A program made the position numbers and the translations under genes. The notes beneath the pieces are model-generated. The model made no database searches. It saw nothing but the letters and a program-made list of their open reading frames with translations, and was not told the origin of the DNA. From the NCBI GenBank assembly GCA_045579705.1, contig JAZNMP010000003.1:62001-126000 (forward strand): a stretch of 64,000 nucleotides of DNA, read 5' to 3'. Of this stretch, positions 34,957 through 43,554 are shown in pieces. Numbering within the stretch: the first letter of the stretch is position 1; each line of letters opens with the position of its first letter. This DNA comes from Lachnocurva sp045579705. GTDB taxonomy: Bacteria; Bacillota; Clostridia; Lachnospirales; Lachnospiraceae.

Positions 34957-34993
34957 AAAAAGCTCCCAAACTTTAAGTTCGGAAGCTCTTTTT
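34957..34993. terminator. terminator of the rlmD-like gene
   Basis: The stem AGCTTCCGAAC / GTTTGGGAGCT (11 bp with two wobbles) has a 5-nt loop. T runs follow on the minus strand and also flank the other side, so it may work in both directions. Confidence 0.8.
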
Positions 34994-35014
34994 ATATTAT
35001 ACTTTATTTAGTTC

Positions 35015-36451
35015 CTATATCCTATCGAGTTTTGCTACAGTCTCCACATGAACAGTATTCGGGAACTGATCTACCGGAGTTACCTCCACGAGTTCATACC
35101 CTCCATCTACCAGCATTTCCAGGTCTCTAGCCAAAGTCGAAGGATTACAGCTTACATACACGATTCGTTTCGGCTGCATCTTAAGCATAGTCTCGATACA
35201 TTTTTCATCCAGGCCTTTGCGAGGTGGATCCACGCAGATTACATCCGGATGGATGCTCGCATCCTCGGAATTCTCAGCTGCTGCCTTTCGATAGAATTCC
35301 GGCAAAACTTCTTCCGCTTTTCCAGCATAAAACTCAGTATTTGTAAGCCCGTTCAATTCTGCATTCTTCTTTGCATCTTCAACCGCTCTCTCGACGATTT
35401 CGATTCCATAAACCTTTTTTGCATCACGAGCGAGGAAGAGCGAGATCGAACCGATTCCGCAGTATAGATCCCATACAGTCTCCTCCCCGGTCAAAGCCGC
35501 ATACTCTAAAGCTTTGTTATACAGCTTCTCCGTCTGGAACGGGTTAACCTGGAAGAATGATTCTGCAGAAATAGAGAATTTAATATCTCCTATCTGGTCC
35601 TCGATAGTCTTTGAACCATAGATTACTCGAGTTTTATTTCCCAGGATTACATTGTCTCGTCTGGTATTTGTATTAATGCAAACTGATGCAATTCCCGGAA
35701 CTGCATCAACCAGACGCTGCACTAACAGCTTTTCTAAATCTTCTGAGGCACCCTTCTTTCCCTTCGGAAAAATTTTTCCGCTGAGCGACTCACCATTTAA
35801 GATGAGGCAAACCATGATTTCGCCACTCTTATATCCATAACGAACCAAGATGTGTCGCACGAGGCCAGCCCCAGTCATCTCATCATACGGCTCAATGCCG
35901 TATTCCCGCATAAAATCTGTAACCGTGCGAGTGATTATCGCGTTATCTTCGCTTCCCAGAATACAGTCGTCGATAGGCACGATTCTGTGACTGTGATTTG
36001 CATAGAAGCCAGTCACAATGCTACCGTCCTTTGCGCGGCCGACCGGGTACTGTGCCTTGTTACGATAACGAACTGGATTCTCCATTCCAATGATTGGTTG
36101 CAAAATCGAATCGACGAAACTCTCCTCGAAATGTCCGAGTCTAATGAGATCCGAGCGAACTTTTGCAGCCTTCCATTCGAGCTGTTTCTCATAGCTTAGT
36201 TCCTGAATCTGACAACCGCCACACTGCTTCGCTATAGGGCAAACCGGTGCAACTCTGTCAGGCGACGGCTCGTCTATGGAAATAACACGGGCGAAACCTA
36301 TTTTTTTCTTAAGCTTCGTAATACCCGCTGTAATCGTATCTCCCTTTATCGCACCCGGCACGAAAAAGGCCATTCCTTCGAAATGACCTATTCCTTCACC
36401 GTTTACACCGATGTCCTCGATATAAAGTTTAATTACATCATTCTTCTGCAT
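35015..36451 (-). CDS. rlmD: 23S rRNA (uracil-5-)-methyltransferase, RlmD/RumA family
   Basis: A 478-residue SAM-dependent enzyme that makes 5-methyluridine in rRNA (some homologues modify tRNA). Residues 1-58 form a TRAM RNA-binding domain. Iron-sulfur ligands include Cys71, Cys77 and Cys80 (CPIAKQCGGC). The SAM-binding motif is VWDLYCGIGSISLFLA and the DPPRKG motif follows. The catalytic cysteine lies in IVYVSCNPSTLARDL near the C-terminus. It starts 2 nt after the yhaM stop. Clostridia often carry several paralogues (RlmCD, RlmD-like), so the exact target uridine is uncertain. Confidence 0.92.
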   Translation of the reverse strand: MQKNDVIKLYIEDIGVNGEGIGHFEGMAFFVPGAIKGDTITAGITKLKKKIGFARVISIDEPSPDRVAPVCPIAKQCGGCQIQELSYEKQLEWKAAKVRSDLIRLGHFEESFVDSILQPIIGMENPVRYRNKAQYPVGRAKDGSIVTGFYANHSHRIVPIDDCILGSEDNAIITRTVTDFMREYGIEPYDEMTGAGLVRHILVRYGYKSGEIMVCLILNGESLSGKIFPKGKKGASEDLEKLLVQRLVDAVPGIASVCINTNTRRDNVILGNKTRVIYGSKTIEDQIGDIKFSISAESFFQVNPFQTEKLYNKALEYAALTGEETVWDLYCGIGSISLFLARDAKKVYGIEIVERAVEDAKKNAELNGLTNTEFYAGKAEEVLPEFYRKAAAENSEDASIHPDVICVDPPRKGLDEKCIETMLKMQPKRIVYVSCNPSTLARDLEMLVDGGYELVEVTPVDQFPNTVHVETVAKLDRI

Positions 36452-36453
36452 TA

Positions 36454-37410
36454 TTAATCCTCAAAGCTGGTTGCTCTAAAGTTTGTATCCAAGAATCTGT
36501 TGAATCCCATCCATCCCTTTGAATCAGGGTTACCATTCTCAAGCGCCTCACGGAAAGTCTCCAGCTTCGCATCCATATTATCAGCAAGTGAAAGCGCTAC
36601 AGCTTCGATGAGAGCCGGAACTTTTGGTGAACCGAACTCAAGCTGTCCGTGGTGAGCGAGGATACAGTGGATAAGCTCGTTCTTTTTCTTCTCAGGGAAG
36701 TCTGGAATATCCTTTATCTTGTCACGAATCATACCCGCACCGAGTACGATATGTCCGAGGAGCTGTCCCTCATCTGTGTAGATATTCTCAGGGAACTCTG
36801 AAAGCTCGTCTACCTTTCCGATGTCGTGGCAGATAGCCGCTGTGATGAGGAGGTCTCTGTCGAGCAGGTTTCCATAGTGCTTTGAGAAGTAATCACAGAG
36901 TGACGCTACAGAAAGTGTATGCTCGAGCAAGCCGCCGCTGAAACCGTGATGTACTGATTTCGCAGCTGAGTGCTCCTTAAATGTCTTTATAAACGCCTCG
37001 TCTTCGACGAAAAAGCTCTTAAGAAGCTGCTTCATGTATGGCTTCTCAATTGAATCGATGAGCTTAAGCAGGCGCTCATACATCTTATCAATTTCAAAAC
37101 GACTGACAGGGATGTAATCCGCTGGATTAAAAGTTCCTTCATCAGCTTTCTTTATCTTATAGATTTTGAACTGAAGAGTTCCGTTATAAGATGTCACATC
37201 TCCAGAACAAACCACATAATCGAGATCATTTACTTCAAAGATTCCAGGATCAGATGGTGACCAAATCTTTCCATCGAGCTTTCCCGATTTATCGCAAAGT
37301 TCCAAACTCAAGTATTCTTTACCAGTTTTTGTGGTCTGGCTAACTACTTTCTTACACAGGAATACATTGTCAGAAAGACGCATTCCATCGCTCATTTCAC
37401 TAATAAGCAT
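36454..37410 (-). CDS. yhaM: YhaM-type 3'-5' exoribonuclease (OB fold plus HD domain)
   Basis: A 318-residue protein. The first ~90 residues form an OB nucleic-acid-binding fold (KEYLSLELCDKSGKLDGKIW). An HD phosphohydrolase domain follows, with His164 in GGLLEHTLSVASLC and the His195-Asp196 metal pair in AAICHDIGKVDE; HCILAHHGQLEFGSP supplies further ligands. This is the YhaM/CbfI exoribonuclease architecture of Gram-positives, which trims RNA 3' ends. It is divergent from mutS2, and the rlmD-like gene follows after 2 nt. Confidence 0.93.
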   Translation of the reverse strand: MLISEMSDGMRLSDNVFLCKKVVSQTTKTGKEYLSLELCDKSGKLDGKIWSPSDPGIFEVNDLDYVVCSGDVTSYNGTLQFKIYKIKKADEGTFNPADYIPVSRFEIDKMYERLLKLIDSIEKPYMKQLLKSFFVEDEAFIKTFKEHSAAKSVHHGFSGGLLEHTLSVASLCDYFSKHYGNLLDRDLLITAAICHDIGKVDELSEFPENIYTDEGQLLGHIVLGAGMIRDKIKDIPDFPEKKKNELIHCILAHHGQLEFGSPKVPALIEAVALSLADNMDAKLETFREALENGNPDSKGWMGFNRFLDTNFRATSFED

Positions 37411-37491
37411 ATATAACTCCGATCTAATATAAATTGCTAACCCGAAGGTTTATTTCAAAATATCATTCTTCACATTATAATACAGAATATA

Positions 37492-37500
37492 TGTTATAAT
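37492..37500 (+). promoter_or_regulatory. extended -10 promoter element of mutS2
   Basis: TGTTATAAT (extended -10 form TGnTATAAT) lies about 40 nt upstream of the mutS2 ATG. No good -35 is seen at 17 nt, which is usual for extended -10 promoters. Confidence 0.6.
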
Positions 37501-37538
37501 CTACTAGTTAATTTATAAATCATATGTAAGGACAAAAT

Positions 37539-39935
37539 ATGAACAAGAAAGTATTTCACACACTGGAATTTGACAAAATTGTGGATAGGCTCTGCGAGCT
37601 GGCTTCTTCCGATAAAGGAAAAAGCTACTGCGAGAAGCTTACCCCTATCACAGATATAGACAAAATCAATGCGCGACAGACAGAAACCGCTGACGCTTTT
37701 TCTCGCATTACCCGCGACGGAAACATTTCTTTTTCCGGAGTTAAAGATATCACTCCATTTAAGAAGAGACTCGAAATCGGCGGAACTCTCAATATGAGTG
37801 AGTTTTTAACCATAGGTTCACTTCTGTCCACAGCAAAGACTGCGATCAGTTATAACCTCTCCTCAAAGGAGGCCGATCGAAAGGACACTCTAAGTGACTA
37901 TTTCAACTCACTTTCCGACTGTGAAAGCTTACGACGTGAAATCTCACAAACTATCCTCTCTGCGGACGAAATCGCTGATGATGCCACGCCTGAGCTTCGA
38001 AGCATCCGCCGAAAGATCGGTGGTTTCTCTGACAAGATTCGTTCAGAAATGTCTCGTCTCCTCGCCGGAAAAGCCCGCGACTTCCTTCAGGATTCCGTCA
38101 TCACAGAACGTGACGGCAGATACTGCCTCCCTGTTAAAGCTGAGTTTAAATCTCAGGTTCCAGGTATCGTTCATGACCAGAGTTCTTCAGGCCAGACCCT
38201 CTTTATCGAACCTATTTCGGTAGTAAAGATGGACAACGAACTGAAGGAACTGTTTGCAGAAGAGAAGAAGGAAATAAACCGCTATCTCGCCGAGCTTAGC
38301 GCAAAGACATACGAACATCTCTCCGAAATCGAGATTGACTACCGCGTACTTTCCGAATTGGATTTCATCTTTGCAAAGGCCTACCTTGCGGAAAAAATGA
38401 ATGCTGTAAAACCTGTATTAAATACAGATGGCCGAATCAACCTCCGAAAGGCTCGTCATCCTCTGTTAAACATAGAGCGCGTCGTTCCTATCGATGTAAA
38501 CCTCGGAATCGACTTCAATCAGCTCATCATCACCGGACCAAACACCGGCGGAAAGACAGTAACTCTAAAGACTGTAGGTCTGCTCACACTGATGGCTCAG
38601 GCCGGTCTCCACATTCCTGCCGGAGACCGAAGTGAAATGGCTGTCTTCCACAATGTTTATGCTGATATCGGAGATGAGCAGAGCATCGAACAGTCTCTGT
38701 CTACTTTTTCCGGTCATATGACCAATGTCGTAAACATCCTGCGCTCAGTCGAGCAGAGCGGCAAAGAATCTCTCGTCCTCTTTGATGAGCTCTGCGCCGG
38801 AACGGATCCTACCGAAGGAAGTGCCCTCGCGACATCCATCCTCGACGAGCTACACCGCGAAGGAATCCGCGTTCTCGCTACAACACATTACAGCGAACTA
38901 AAGATATACGCGCTCTCAACAGAAGGCGTCGAGAACGCCTCATGCGAGTTCTCAGTCGAAACACTGAGTCCTACATACAGACTGCTAATCGGTATCCCTG
39001 GAAAAAGCAACGCTTTCGCAATTTCCAGAAAGCTCGGCCTTCCTGAAGGAATCATCGAAGATGCAAAGGAACTCATCTCTAAAGAGGACCAGTCCTTTGA
39101 AGATATGATTTCAGATTTGGAGTCAAAGAGAATCTCTATCGAAGAGACAGAAACACGTATCAAGCGTGATAATGAAGAAATTGCAAAGCTTCGCGCTGAA
39201 CTCGAAGCTGAGAAGCAGAAGATAAAAGCACAAAAAGCTTCTCTCCTCGAAGAAGCACACAAGGATGCAGCGCGCATCCTCAAGGAAGCAAAAGACGAAG
39301 CAGACAGTACGATAAAGACATTTAGAAAGCTAAAAGCATCTAACCCTGATCTCTCAGAAATGGAAGCTCTACGTACAGGTCTTTCAAAGAAACTGAACAA
39401 AGCCCAGTCTTCTACTTCAAAGGTAAAACTACAGACTCGTACTAATAACAGCATCAAAGCGAGCGACCTTCATATCGGAGACACCGTAAAAGTTCTCTCG
39501 ATGAACCTGACAGGAACTGTTCACTCACTTCCTGATAAGAAGAATGAACTCATGGTATCTATGGGAATCATGCGTTCAAAGGTTAAACTAAACGACATTG
39601 AAATCGTCAAAGAGGAAGATGCCGCAACTAAATTTAGAAATGCAAAACGTAAACAGGCTACTCATACATTCTCCGGCGGAAATGCTATGTCTATCTCACC
39701 AGAGTTAAAGCTTCTCGGTCTAACCGTAAGCGAGGCTATCTCGAAGCTAGATAAGTACATAGACGACGCCTACATTGCTCACCTTAAGTCAGTCCGAATC
39801 GTCCACGGAAAGGGCACAGGAGCCCTCAGAAAAGCCGTACAGGACTATCTGGCAACAAATGCTTATGTGAAATCATATGATAAGGCTGCATATGGAGAAG
39901 GTGATGATGGTGTAACGGTGGTTAAATTGTTCTAG
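37539..39935 (+). CDS. mutS2: MutS2 family ATPase with degenerate Smr domain
   Basis: A 798-residue MutS2, known in Bacillus as a ribosome-collision splitter and elsewhere as a recombination suppressor. The order is a helical lever/clamp region (1-300), the ATPase with Walker A GPNTGGKT (333-340), the DELCAGTDPTEGSAL Walker B/signature region, a long coiled-coil (510-600), a KOW-like segment and a C-terminal Smr domain. The Smr HGKGTGALR motif is intact (756-761), but the usual LDLRG motif reads LKLLG (723-727), losing the acidic and basic residues. AAGGA precedes the ATG at 37539. Confidence 0.94.
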   Translation: MNKKVFHTLEFDKIVDRLCELASSDKGKSYCEKLTPITDIDKINARQTETADAFSRITRDGNISFSGVKDITPFKKRLEIGGTLNMSEFLTIGSLLSTAKTAISYNLSSKEADRKDTLSDYFNSLSDCESLRREISQTILSADEIADDATPELRSIRRKIGGFSDKIRSEMSRLLAGKARDFLQDSVITERDGRYCLPVKAEFKSQVPGIVHDQSSSGQTLFIEPISVVKMDNELKELFAEEKKEINRYLAELSAKTYEHLSEIEIDYRVLSELDFIFAKAYLAEKMNAVKPVLNTDGRINLRKARHPLLNIERVVPIDVNLGIDFNQLIITGPNTGGKTVTLKTVGLLTLMAQAGLHIPAGDRSEMAVFHNVYADIGDEQSIEQSLSTFSGHMTNVVNILRSVEQSGKESLVLFDELCAGTDPTEGSALATSILDELHREGIRVLATTHYSELKIYALSTEGVENASCEFSVETLSPTYRLLIGIPGKSNAFAISRKLGLPEGIIEDAKELISKEDQSFEDMISDLESKRISIEETETRIKRDNEEIAKLRAELEAEKQKIKAQKASLLEEAHKDAARILKEAKDEADSTIKTFRKLKASNPDLSEMEALRTGLSKKLNKAQSSTSKVKLQTRTNNSIKASDLHIGDTVKVLSMNLTGTVHSLPDKKNELMVSMGIMRSKVKLNDIEIVKEEDAATKFRNAKRKQATHTFSGGNAMSISPELKLLGLTVSEAISKLDKYIDDAYIAHLKSVRIVHGKGTGALRKAVQDYLATNAYVKSYDKAAYGEGDDGVTVVKLF

Positions 39936-40030
39936 CCCTTCTGCATTATTTATACCAAAAATATATCTTCCCAAAACAAACTTACTATTCCCACTGCATC
40001 ACCCAACCTGAATTTCTCGCAATTCCAGTA

Positions 40031-40316
40031 AGCGCTCCCTGCATTTGCTGGACATTTTTTGATTATTTAGGTAATGGTAAGTGAAAAAAATGTATATGTG
40101 GCTAATTTTAGCGAAGTGAGTTTAGATTTCTTATTACTTATTTTTAACTTTTAGTGATAACGAATATGTTTGAGCGAAGCGAGTTATTCGTTATCACGTA
40201 TAAAAAGTTAAAAAAAAGTGATTAGAAATCATACGAACGTAGCGTTTTAGACACATATACATTTTTTCACTTACTATTTTTTAGATACTAAAAAACGTCC
40301 TGCAAATGCAGGACGC
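40031..40316. repeat. 286-bp nested inverted element between mutS2 and rplQ
   Basis: The two halves pair over most of their length. From outside in: GC-rich arms near 40031-40056 mirror the rplQ terminator at 40296-40316; the next arms, containing GTAAGTGAAAAAA and TGTATATGTG, pair with 40247-40274. A mismatched bubble follows (TTTTAGCGAAGTGAG against AACGTAGCGTTTT), then AGATTTC- and TTTTTAACTTTT-containing arms. The innermost 13-bp perfect arms are 40154-40166 and 40185-40197. The central loop reads TGTTTGAGCGAAGCGAGT. No gene is present. The outer left arm after mutS2 looks like an inverted copy of the rplQ terminator. Confidence 0.8.
40289..40315 (-). terminator. terminator of the ribosomal supercluster (after rplQ)
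   Basis: A perfect 9-bp stem (CGTCCTGCA / TGCAGGACG) with a 2-nt spacer is followed by six T on the minus strand, 26 nt after the rplQ stop codon. Confidence 0.92.
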
Positions 40317-40340
40317 TTTTAATATGCTTAAAAAGTAAAA

Positions 40341-40862
40341 TTAAACGAGCTCAAGAAGTACTTCAAGTGCTCCGTCACCTTTTCTCTGACCAATCTTAAC
40401 GATTCTAGTATAACCACCGTTACGGTTAGCGTACTTAGGTGCTACTTCCTCGAAGATGTAGTTAGGAACGTTAAGTGACTTTCTCTTCTTCTGAGATACT
40501 ACTTCTGATACTGGGTAAAGAACCTTAAGCATCTGACGACGAGCGTGAAGTCTTGAAGGCTGATCCTTCTTGATAGTCTTCTCTACTGTATCGTATACAG
40601 TAACTTTCTTACCATCTTTAACTTCCTTAACTCTCTTACCGTCAGCGTCTTTACGAGCGACTTTAGCCTGAACAGTAACTTCGTCGAAGTTGTTCATCTC
40701 TTTAACAGCTGAAGCGATGATTCCTTCAGCGATCTTTCTTACTTCCTTAGCCTTAGCTTCAGTTGTAACGATCTTTCCGTTAACGAGAAGGTTTGTTACC
40801 TGGTTTCTAAGAAGAGCTTTTCTCTGTGAAGATGTTCTTCCAAGTTTTCTATACTTTGCCAT
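40341..40862 (-). CDS. rplQ: 50S ribosomal protein L17
   Basis: L17 lines the base of the large subunit near the exit tunnel. The N-terminus YRKLGRTSSQRKALLRNQVTNLLVNGKIVTTEAKAKEVRKIAE and the C-terminus GGYTRIVKIGQRKGDGALEVLLELV are canonical. At 173 residues it is ~50 longer than most bacterial L17 (about 115-130). A lysine-rich insertion sits at about residues 60-115 (VARKDADGKRVKEVKDGKK). It is the last gene of the cluster, after rpoA, with paired hairpins in the gap between them. Confidence 0.96.
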   Translation of the reverse strand: MAKYRKLGRTSSQRKALLRNQVTNLLVNGKIVTTEAKAKEVRKIAEGIIASAVKEMNNFDEVTVQAKVARKDADGKRVKEVKDGKKVTVYDTVEKTIKKDQPSRLHARRQMLKVLYPVSEVVSQKKRKSLNVPNYIFEEVAPKYANRNGGYTRIVKIGQRKGDGALEVLLELV

Positions 40863-40887
40863 TTTTTACTCCTAATCTAATGGAATA

Positions 40888-40976
40888 CCGATTGATGCCT
40901 TTAGGACTTATTCAATCGGCATATTAATCCATTGTGAGAACCAAAGCTATGTGCCTAGACCGGACTTATCATAGCT
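40888..40976 (-). ncRNA. twin hairpins with a shared loop in the rpoA-rplQ gap
   Basis: Two stem-loops lie in tandem ahead of the rplQ ribosome binding site. One has stem CCGATTGA / TCAATCGG (40888-40919) and the other AGCTATG / CATAGCT (40945-40976). The stems are unrelated, but on the minus strand both loops read TAAGTCC - 3 to 6 nt - AGGCA or GGCA. Conserved loops on variable stems suggest a protein- or processing-recognition element in the mRNA. Confidence 0.6.
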
Positions 40977-40991
40977 CCTTTAATTTACAAA

Positions 40992-41954
40992 TTAATCCTC
41001 AGCTGTACGAAGCTTAAGGTTAAGCTCCTCGAGCTTGTTAAGAACTTCATCGAGTGATTTTTTACCAAGGTTACGAACCTTCATCATCTCGTCTGGAGTC
41101 TTATTACAAAGCTCTTCAACTGTGTTGATTCCTGCTCTCTTCAAGCAGTTAAATGAACGAACTGAAAGTTCAAGTTCGTCAATAGTCATAGACATAGTAG
41201 CATGTGTGTTATCTGTCTCCTGTGGAGCGATAACAGATGCTTCCTTTGCAGCCTCTGTAAGGTTGATGAAAAGGCTAAGATGTTCTGACATAACCTTTGC
41301 AGCAAGACTTACTGCTTCGTCTGGTGCGATAGCGCCATTTGTGAACACATCGAGTGTTAACTTATCGAAATCTGTCTGCTGACCTACACGAGTATTTTCA
41401 ACTTTAATGTTTACTCTATCGATAGGTGTGTAGATAGAATCGATAGCGATAACTCCGATAGGTGTATCGTCAGACTTATTTCTATCTGCTGAAATATATC
41501 CACGACCATCAGTGATAGTCATATCAATGAAAAGCTTGCAGTCCTTACCACCGTTAAGATGAGCAATTACGAGATCTTTGTTGATGATCTCGAGGTCATC
41601 GCTAAGCTGAATATCAGCTGCTGTAACGATACCTTCGCCTTCGAAGTCGATATATGCCTTTTTAGGCTCGCTATTTCCGCTGTTATCACGGATAGCAAGT
41701 TCCTTGATATTAAGAACGATCTCTGTAACATCTTCCTTAACACCAGGGATAGAGCTGAACTCATGAAGCACACCATCAATCTTGATCTGGCTTACTGCAG
41801 CTCCTGGCAGAGAAGAAAGCATGATTCTACGAAGAGAATTTCCGAGTGTAGTACCATATCCTCTTTCGAGAGGTTCAACTACAAAACGGCCATACTTCTT
41901 GTCTTCGGATATCTCGGCGATCTCAATGTTGGGTTTTTTGAAATCAAACACCAC
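40992..41954 (-). CDS. rpoA: RNA polymerase alpha subunit
   Basis: A 320-residue alpha subunit. The N-terminal assembly domain shows EPLERGYGTTLGNSLRRIMLSSLPGAAV (about 28-55) for dimerisation and contact with beta. A linker around residue 230-245 leads to the C-terminal DNA- and activator-binding domain ELSVRSFNCLKRAGINTVEELCNKTPDEMMKVRNLGKKSLDEVLNKLEEL. It lies between rpsD and rplQ as in other Firmicutes. Confidence 0.98.
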   Translation of the reverse strand: MVFDFKKPNIEIAEISEDKKYGRFVVEPLERGYGTTLGNSLRRIMLSSLPGAAVSQIKIDGVLHEFSSIPGVKEDVTEIVLNIKELAIRDNSGNSEPKKAYIDFEGEGIVTAADIQLSDDLEIINKDLVIAHLNGGKDCKLFIDMTITDGRGYISADRNKSDDTPIGVIAIDSIYTPIDRVNIKVENTRVGQQTDFDKLTLDVFTNGAIAPDEAVSLAAKVMSEHLSLFINLTEAAKEASVIAPQETDNTHATMSMTIDELELSVRSFNCLKRAGINTVEELCNKTPDEMMKVRNLGKKSLDEVLNKLEELNLKLRTAED

Positions 41955-41996
41955 TTTACCTCCATCCTTTTACTGAATTCTTAGCAACTTAATTTA

Positions 41997-42590
41997 TTAC
42001 TTTGAATACAGCTCGACGATAAGCATCTCGTTTACAGGAACATCAATCTGGTCTCTTGATGGAAGAACCTTAACAGTTCCCTTGAGATTTTCGCTATCAC
42101 ATTCAAGCCATTCAGGAACAACTCTACCATTTGTTACTTCAAGAATGTCCTTGAATCTCTGAAGATCTTTCTTCTTCTCAGCAACTTCGATTACGTCACC
42201 TGCTTTAACCTGGTAAGATGGAATGTTTACTTTCTTACCATTTACAAGAAACATCTTGTGGTCAACAACCTGACGAGCTTCTCTTCTAGTACGAGCGAAG
42301 CCAAGACGGAATACAACATTGTCGAGACGAGACTCGAGCATTGTCATCAGGTTTTCACCTGTCATTCCCTTCATTCTAGCTGCTTTCTTATAATAGTTAC
42401 GGAAAGGCTTCTCGAGCATTCCGTAGATAAACTTAGCCTTCTGCTTTTCTCTTAACTGAAGACCATATTCTGAAATTTTACGACGTGAGTTCCTCGGCTG
42501 TCTATTAGACTTCTTATCTACTCCAAGATATACAGGATCAAGGCCGAGGGATCTACATCTCTTAAGGACAGGTGTTCTATTTACTGCCAT
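41997..42590 (-). CDS. rpsD: 30S ribosomal protein S4
   Basis: A 197-residue S4, a primary 16S rRNA binder that nucleates 30S body assembly. The S4 RNA-binding domain is clear: MLESRLDNVVFRLGFARTRREARQVVDHKMFLVNGKKVNIPSYQVKAGD. Only one N-terminal Cys is present (KRCRSLG), so this is the zinc-free form. Its position inside the alpha operon, between rpsK and rpoA, differs from Bacillus, where rpsD is elsewhere. Confidence 0.98.
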   Translation of the reverse strand: MAVNRTPVLKRCRSLGLDPVYLGVDKKSNRQPRNSRRKISEYGLQLREKQKAKFIYGMLEKPFRNYYKKAARMKGMTGENLMTMLESRLDNVVFRLGFARTRREARQVVDHKMFLVNGKKVNIPSYQVKAGDVIEVAEKKKDLQRFKDILEVTNGRVVPEWLECDSENLKGTVKVLPSRDQIDVPVNEMLIVELYSK

Positions 42591-42607
42591 ATTCTATTCC
42601 CTCCTGA

Positions 42608-42997
42608 TCAGACTCTTCTACGCTTTGGCGGACGGCATCCGTTATGTGGTACAGGAGTAACATCCTGAATACTTGTAACCTGAATACCATTTGCTGCGAG
42701 CGCTCTAATAGCTGCTTCTCTACCTGAACCAGGTCCTTTTACCATAACATCTACAGACTTCAGACCTGTTGGTGCTGCAGCCTTTGCCGCTGTCTCAGCC
42801 GCCATCTGTGCGGCGTACGGAGTAGATTTCCTTGAACCCTTAAAGCCTAGTCCACCTGCTGATGCCCATGAAAGAGCATTTCCGTTAGCATCTGTAAGTG
42901 TAACAATAGTATTGTTAAATGATGCCTGGATATGTGCCTGGCCATGTTCAACGTTTTTCTTGACACGCTTTTTTGTGACCTTACTTGTTTTAGCCAT
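42608..42997 (-). CDS. rpsK: 30S ribosomal protein S11
   Basis: A 129-residue S11 of the 30S platform. Canonical segments are GQAHIQASFNNTIVTLTDANGNALSWASAGGLGFKGSRKSTPYAAQMAAE and the C-terminal IQDVTPVPHNGCRPPKRRRV. It lies between rpsM and rpsD. Confidence 0.98.
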   Translation of the reverse strand: MAKTSKVTKKRVKKNVEHGQAHIQASFNNTIVTLTDANGNALSWASAGGLGFKGSRKSTPYAAQMAAETAAKAAAPTGLKSVDVMVKGPGSGREAAIRALAANGIQVTSIQDVTPVPHNGCRPPKRRRV

Positions 42998-43042
42998 AAT
43001 AAAAAACTAACCTACTTTCTTGAATTTTACCGAAACGAATTA

Positions 43043-43414
43043 TTATTTCTTCTTGTTTGCGATTGTCTTACGTGGGCCTTTTCTAGTACGAGCATTAGTC
43101 TTAGTCTTCTGACCACGTACTGGAAGTCCCTTTCTGTGACGAATTCCGCGGTAGCATCCGATCTCAGTGAGACGTTTAATGTTCATGATAACTTCTCTTC
43201 TAAGATCACCTTCTACAAGGATGCCGCTCTCATCAAGAGCATTACCGATCTTCTTAACTTCTTCATCAGTAAGATCCTTAACTCTAGTATCAGGATTTAC
43301 TCCTGCAGCATCAAGAATCTTTACAGCACTAGTTTTTCCAATGCCGTAGATATAAGTCAATCCGATCTCGATTCGTTTTTCTCTCGGCAAATCCACACCT
43401 GCAATTCGAGCCAT
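43043..43414 (-). CDS. rpsM: 30S ribosomal protein S13
   Basis: A 123-residue S13 of the 30S head, which contacts the tRNA and L5 bridge. It opens MARIAGVDLPREKRIEIGLTYIYGIG and ends GLPVRGQKTKTNARTRKGPRKT. The ATG at 43414 is the true start (GGAGG upstream at 11 nt); an in-frame TTG at 43432 lies inside that ribosome binding site. Confidence 0.98.
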   Translation of the reverse strand: MARIAGVDLPREKRIEIGLTYIYGIGKTSAVKILDAAGVNPDTRVKDLTDEEVKKIGNALDESGILVEGDLRREVIMNIKRLTEIGCYRGIRHRKGLPVRGQKTKTNARTRKGPRKTIANKKK

Positions 43415-43478
43415 GTGTATCTTTTCCTCCAATTTTCAATCAATTACAATTTGAGCCCATCATCTGGTATGTGAAATG

Positions 43479-43521
43479 ATAGACTCGGTCTATAAAATCA
43501 GAAAGACATAAATGTCCTTCT
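43479..43521 (-). ncRNA. two small hairpins in the rpmJ-rpsM gap
   Basis: One stem is ATAGAC / GTCTAT with a 3-nt loop (43479-43493). The other is AGAAAGACAT / ATGTCCTTCT with a 2-nt spacer and one wobble (43500-43521). They lie in an unusually long gap (43415-43554) ahead of rpsM, within an otherwise tightly spaced operon. They may regulate or process the alpha segment of the message. Confidence 0.4.
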
Positions 43522-43554
43522 GCAGCCGCTAATTTTAACTAGTATAGAGACAAA

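Noticed and set aside
38888..39457. 189-codon minus-strand frame
   Set aside because: Antisense shadow of the mutS2 coiled-coil; serine- and leucine-rich composition is an artefact of the opposite strand.
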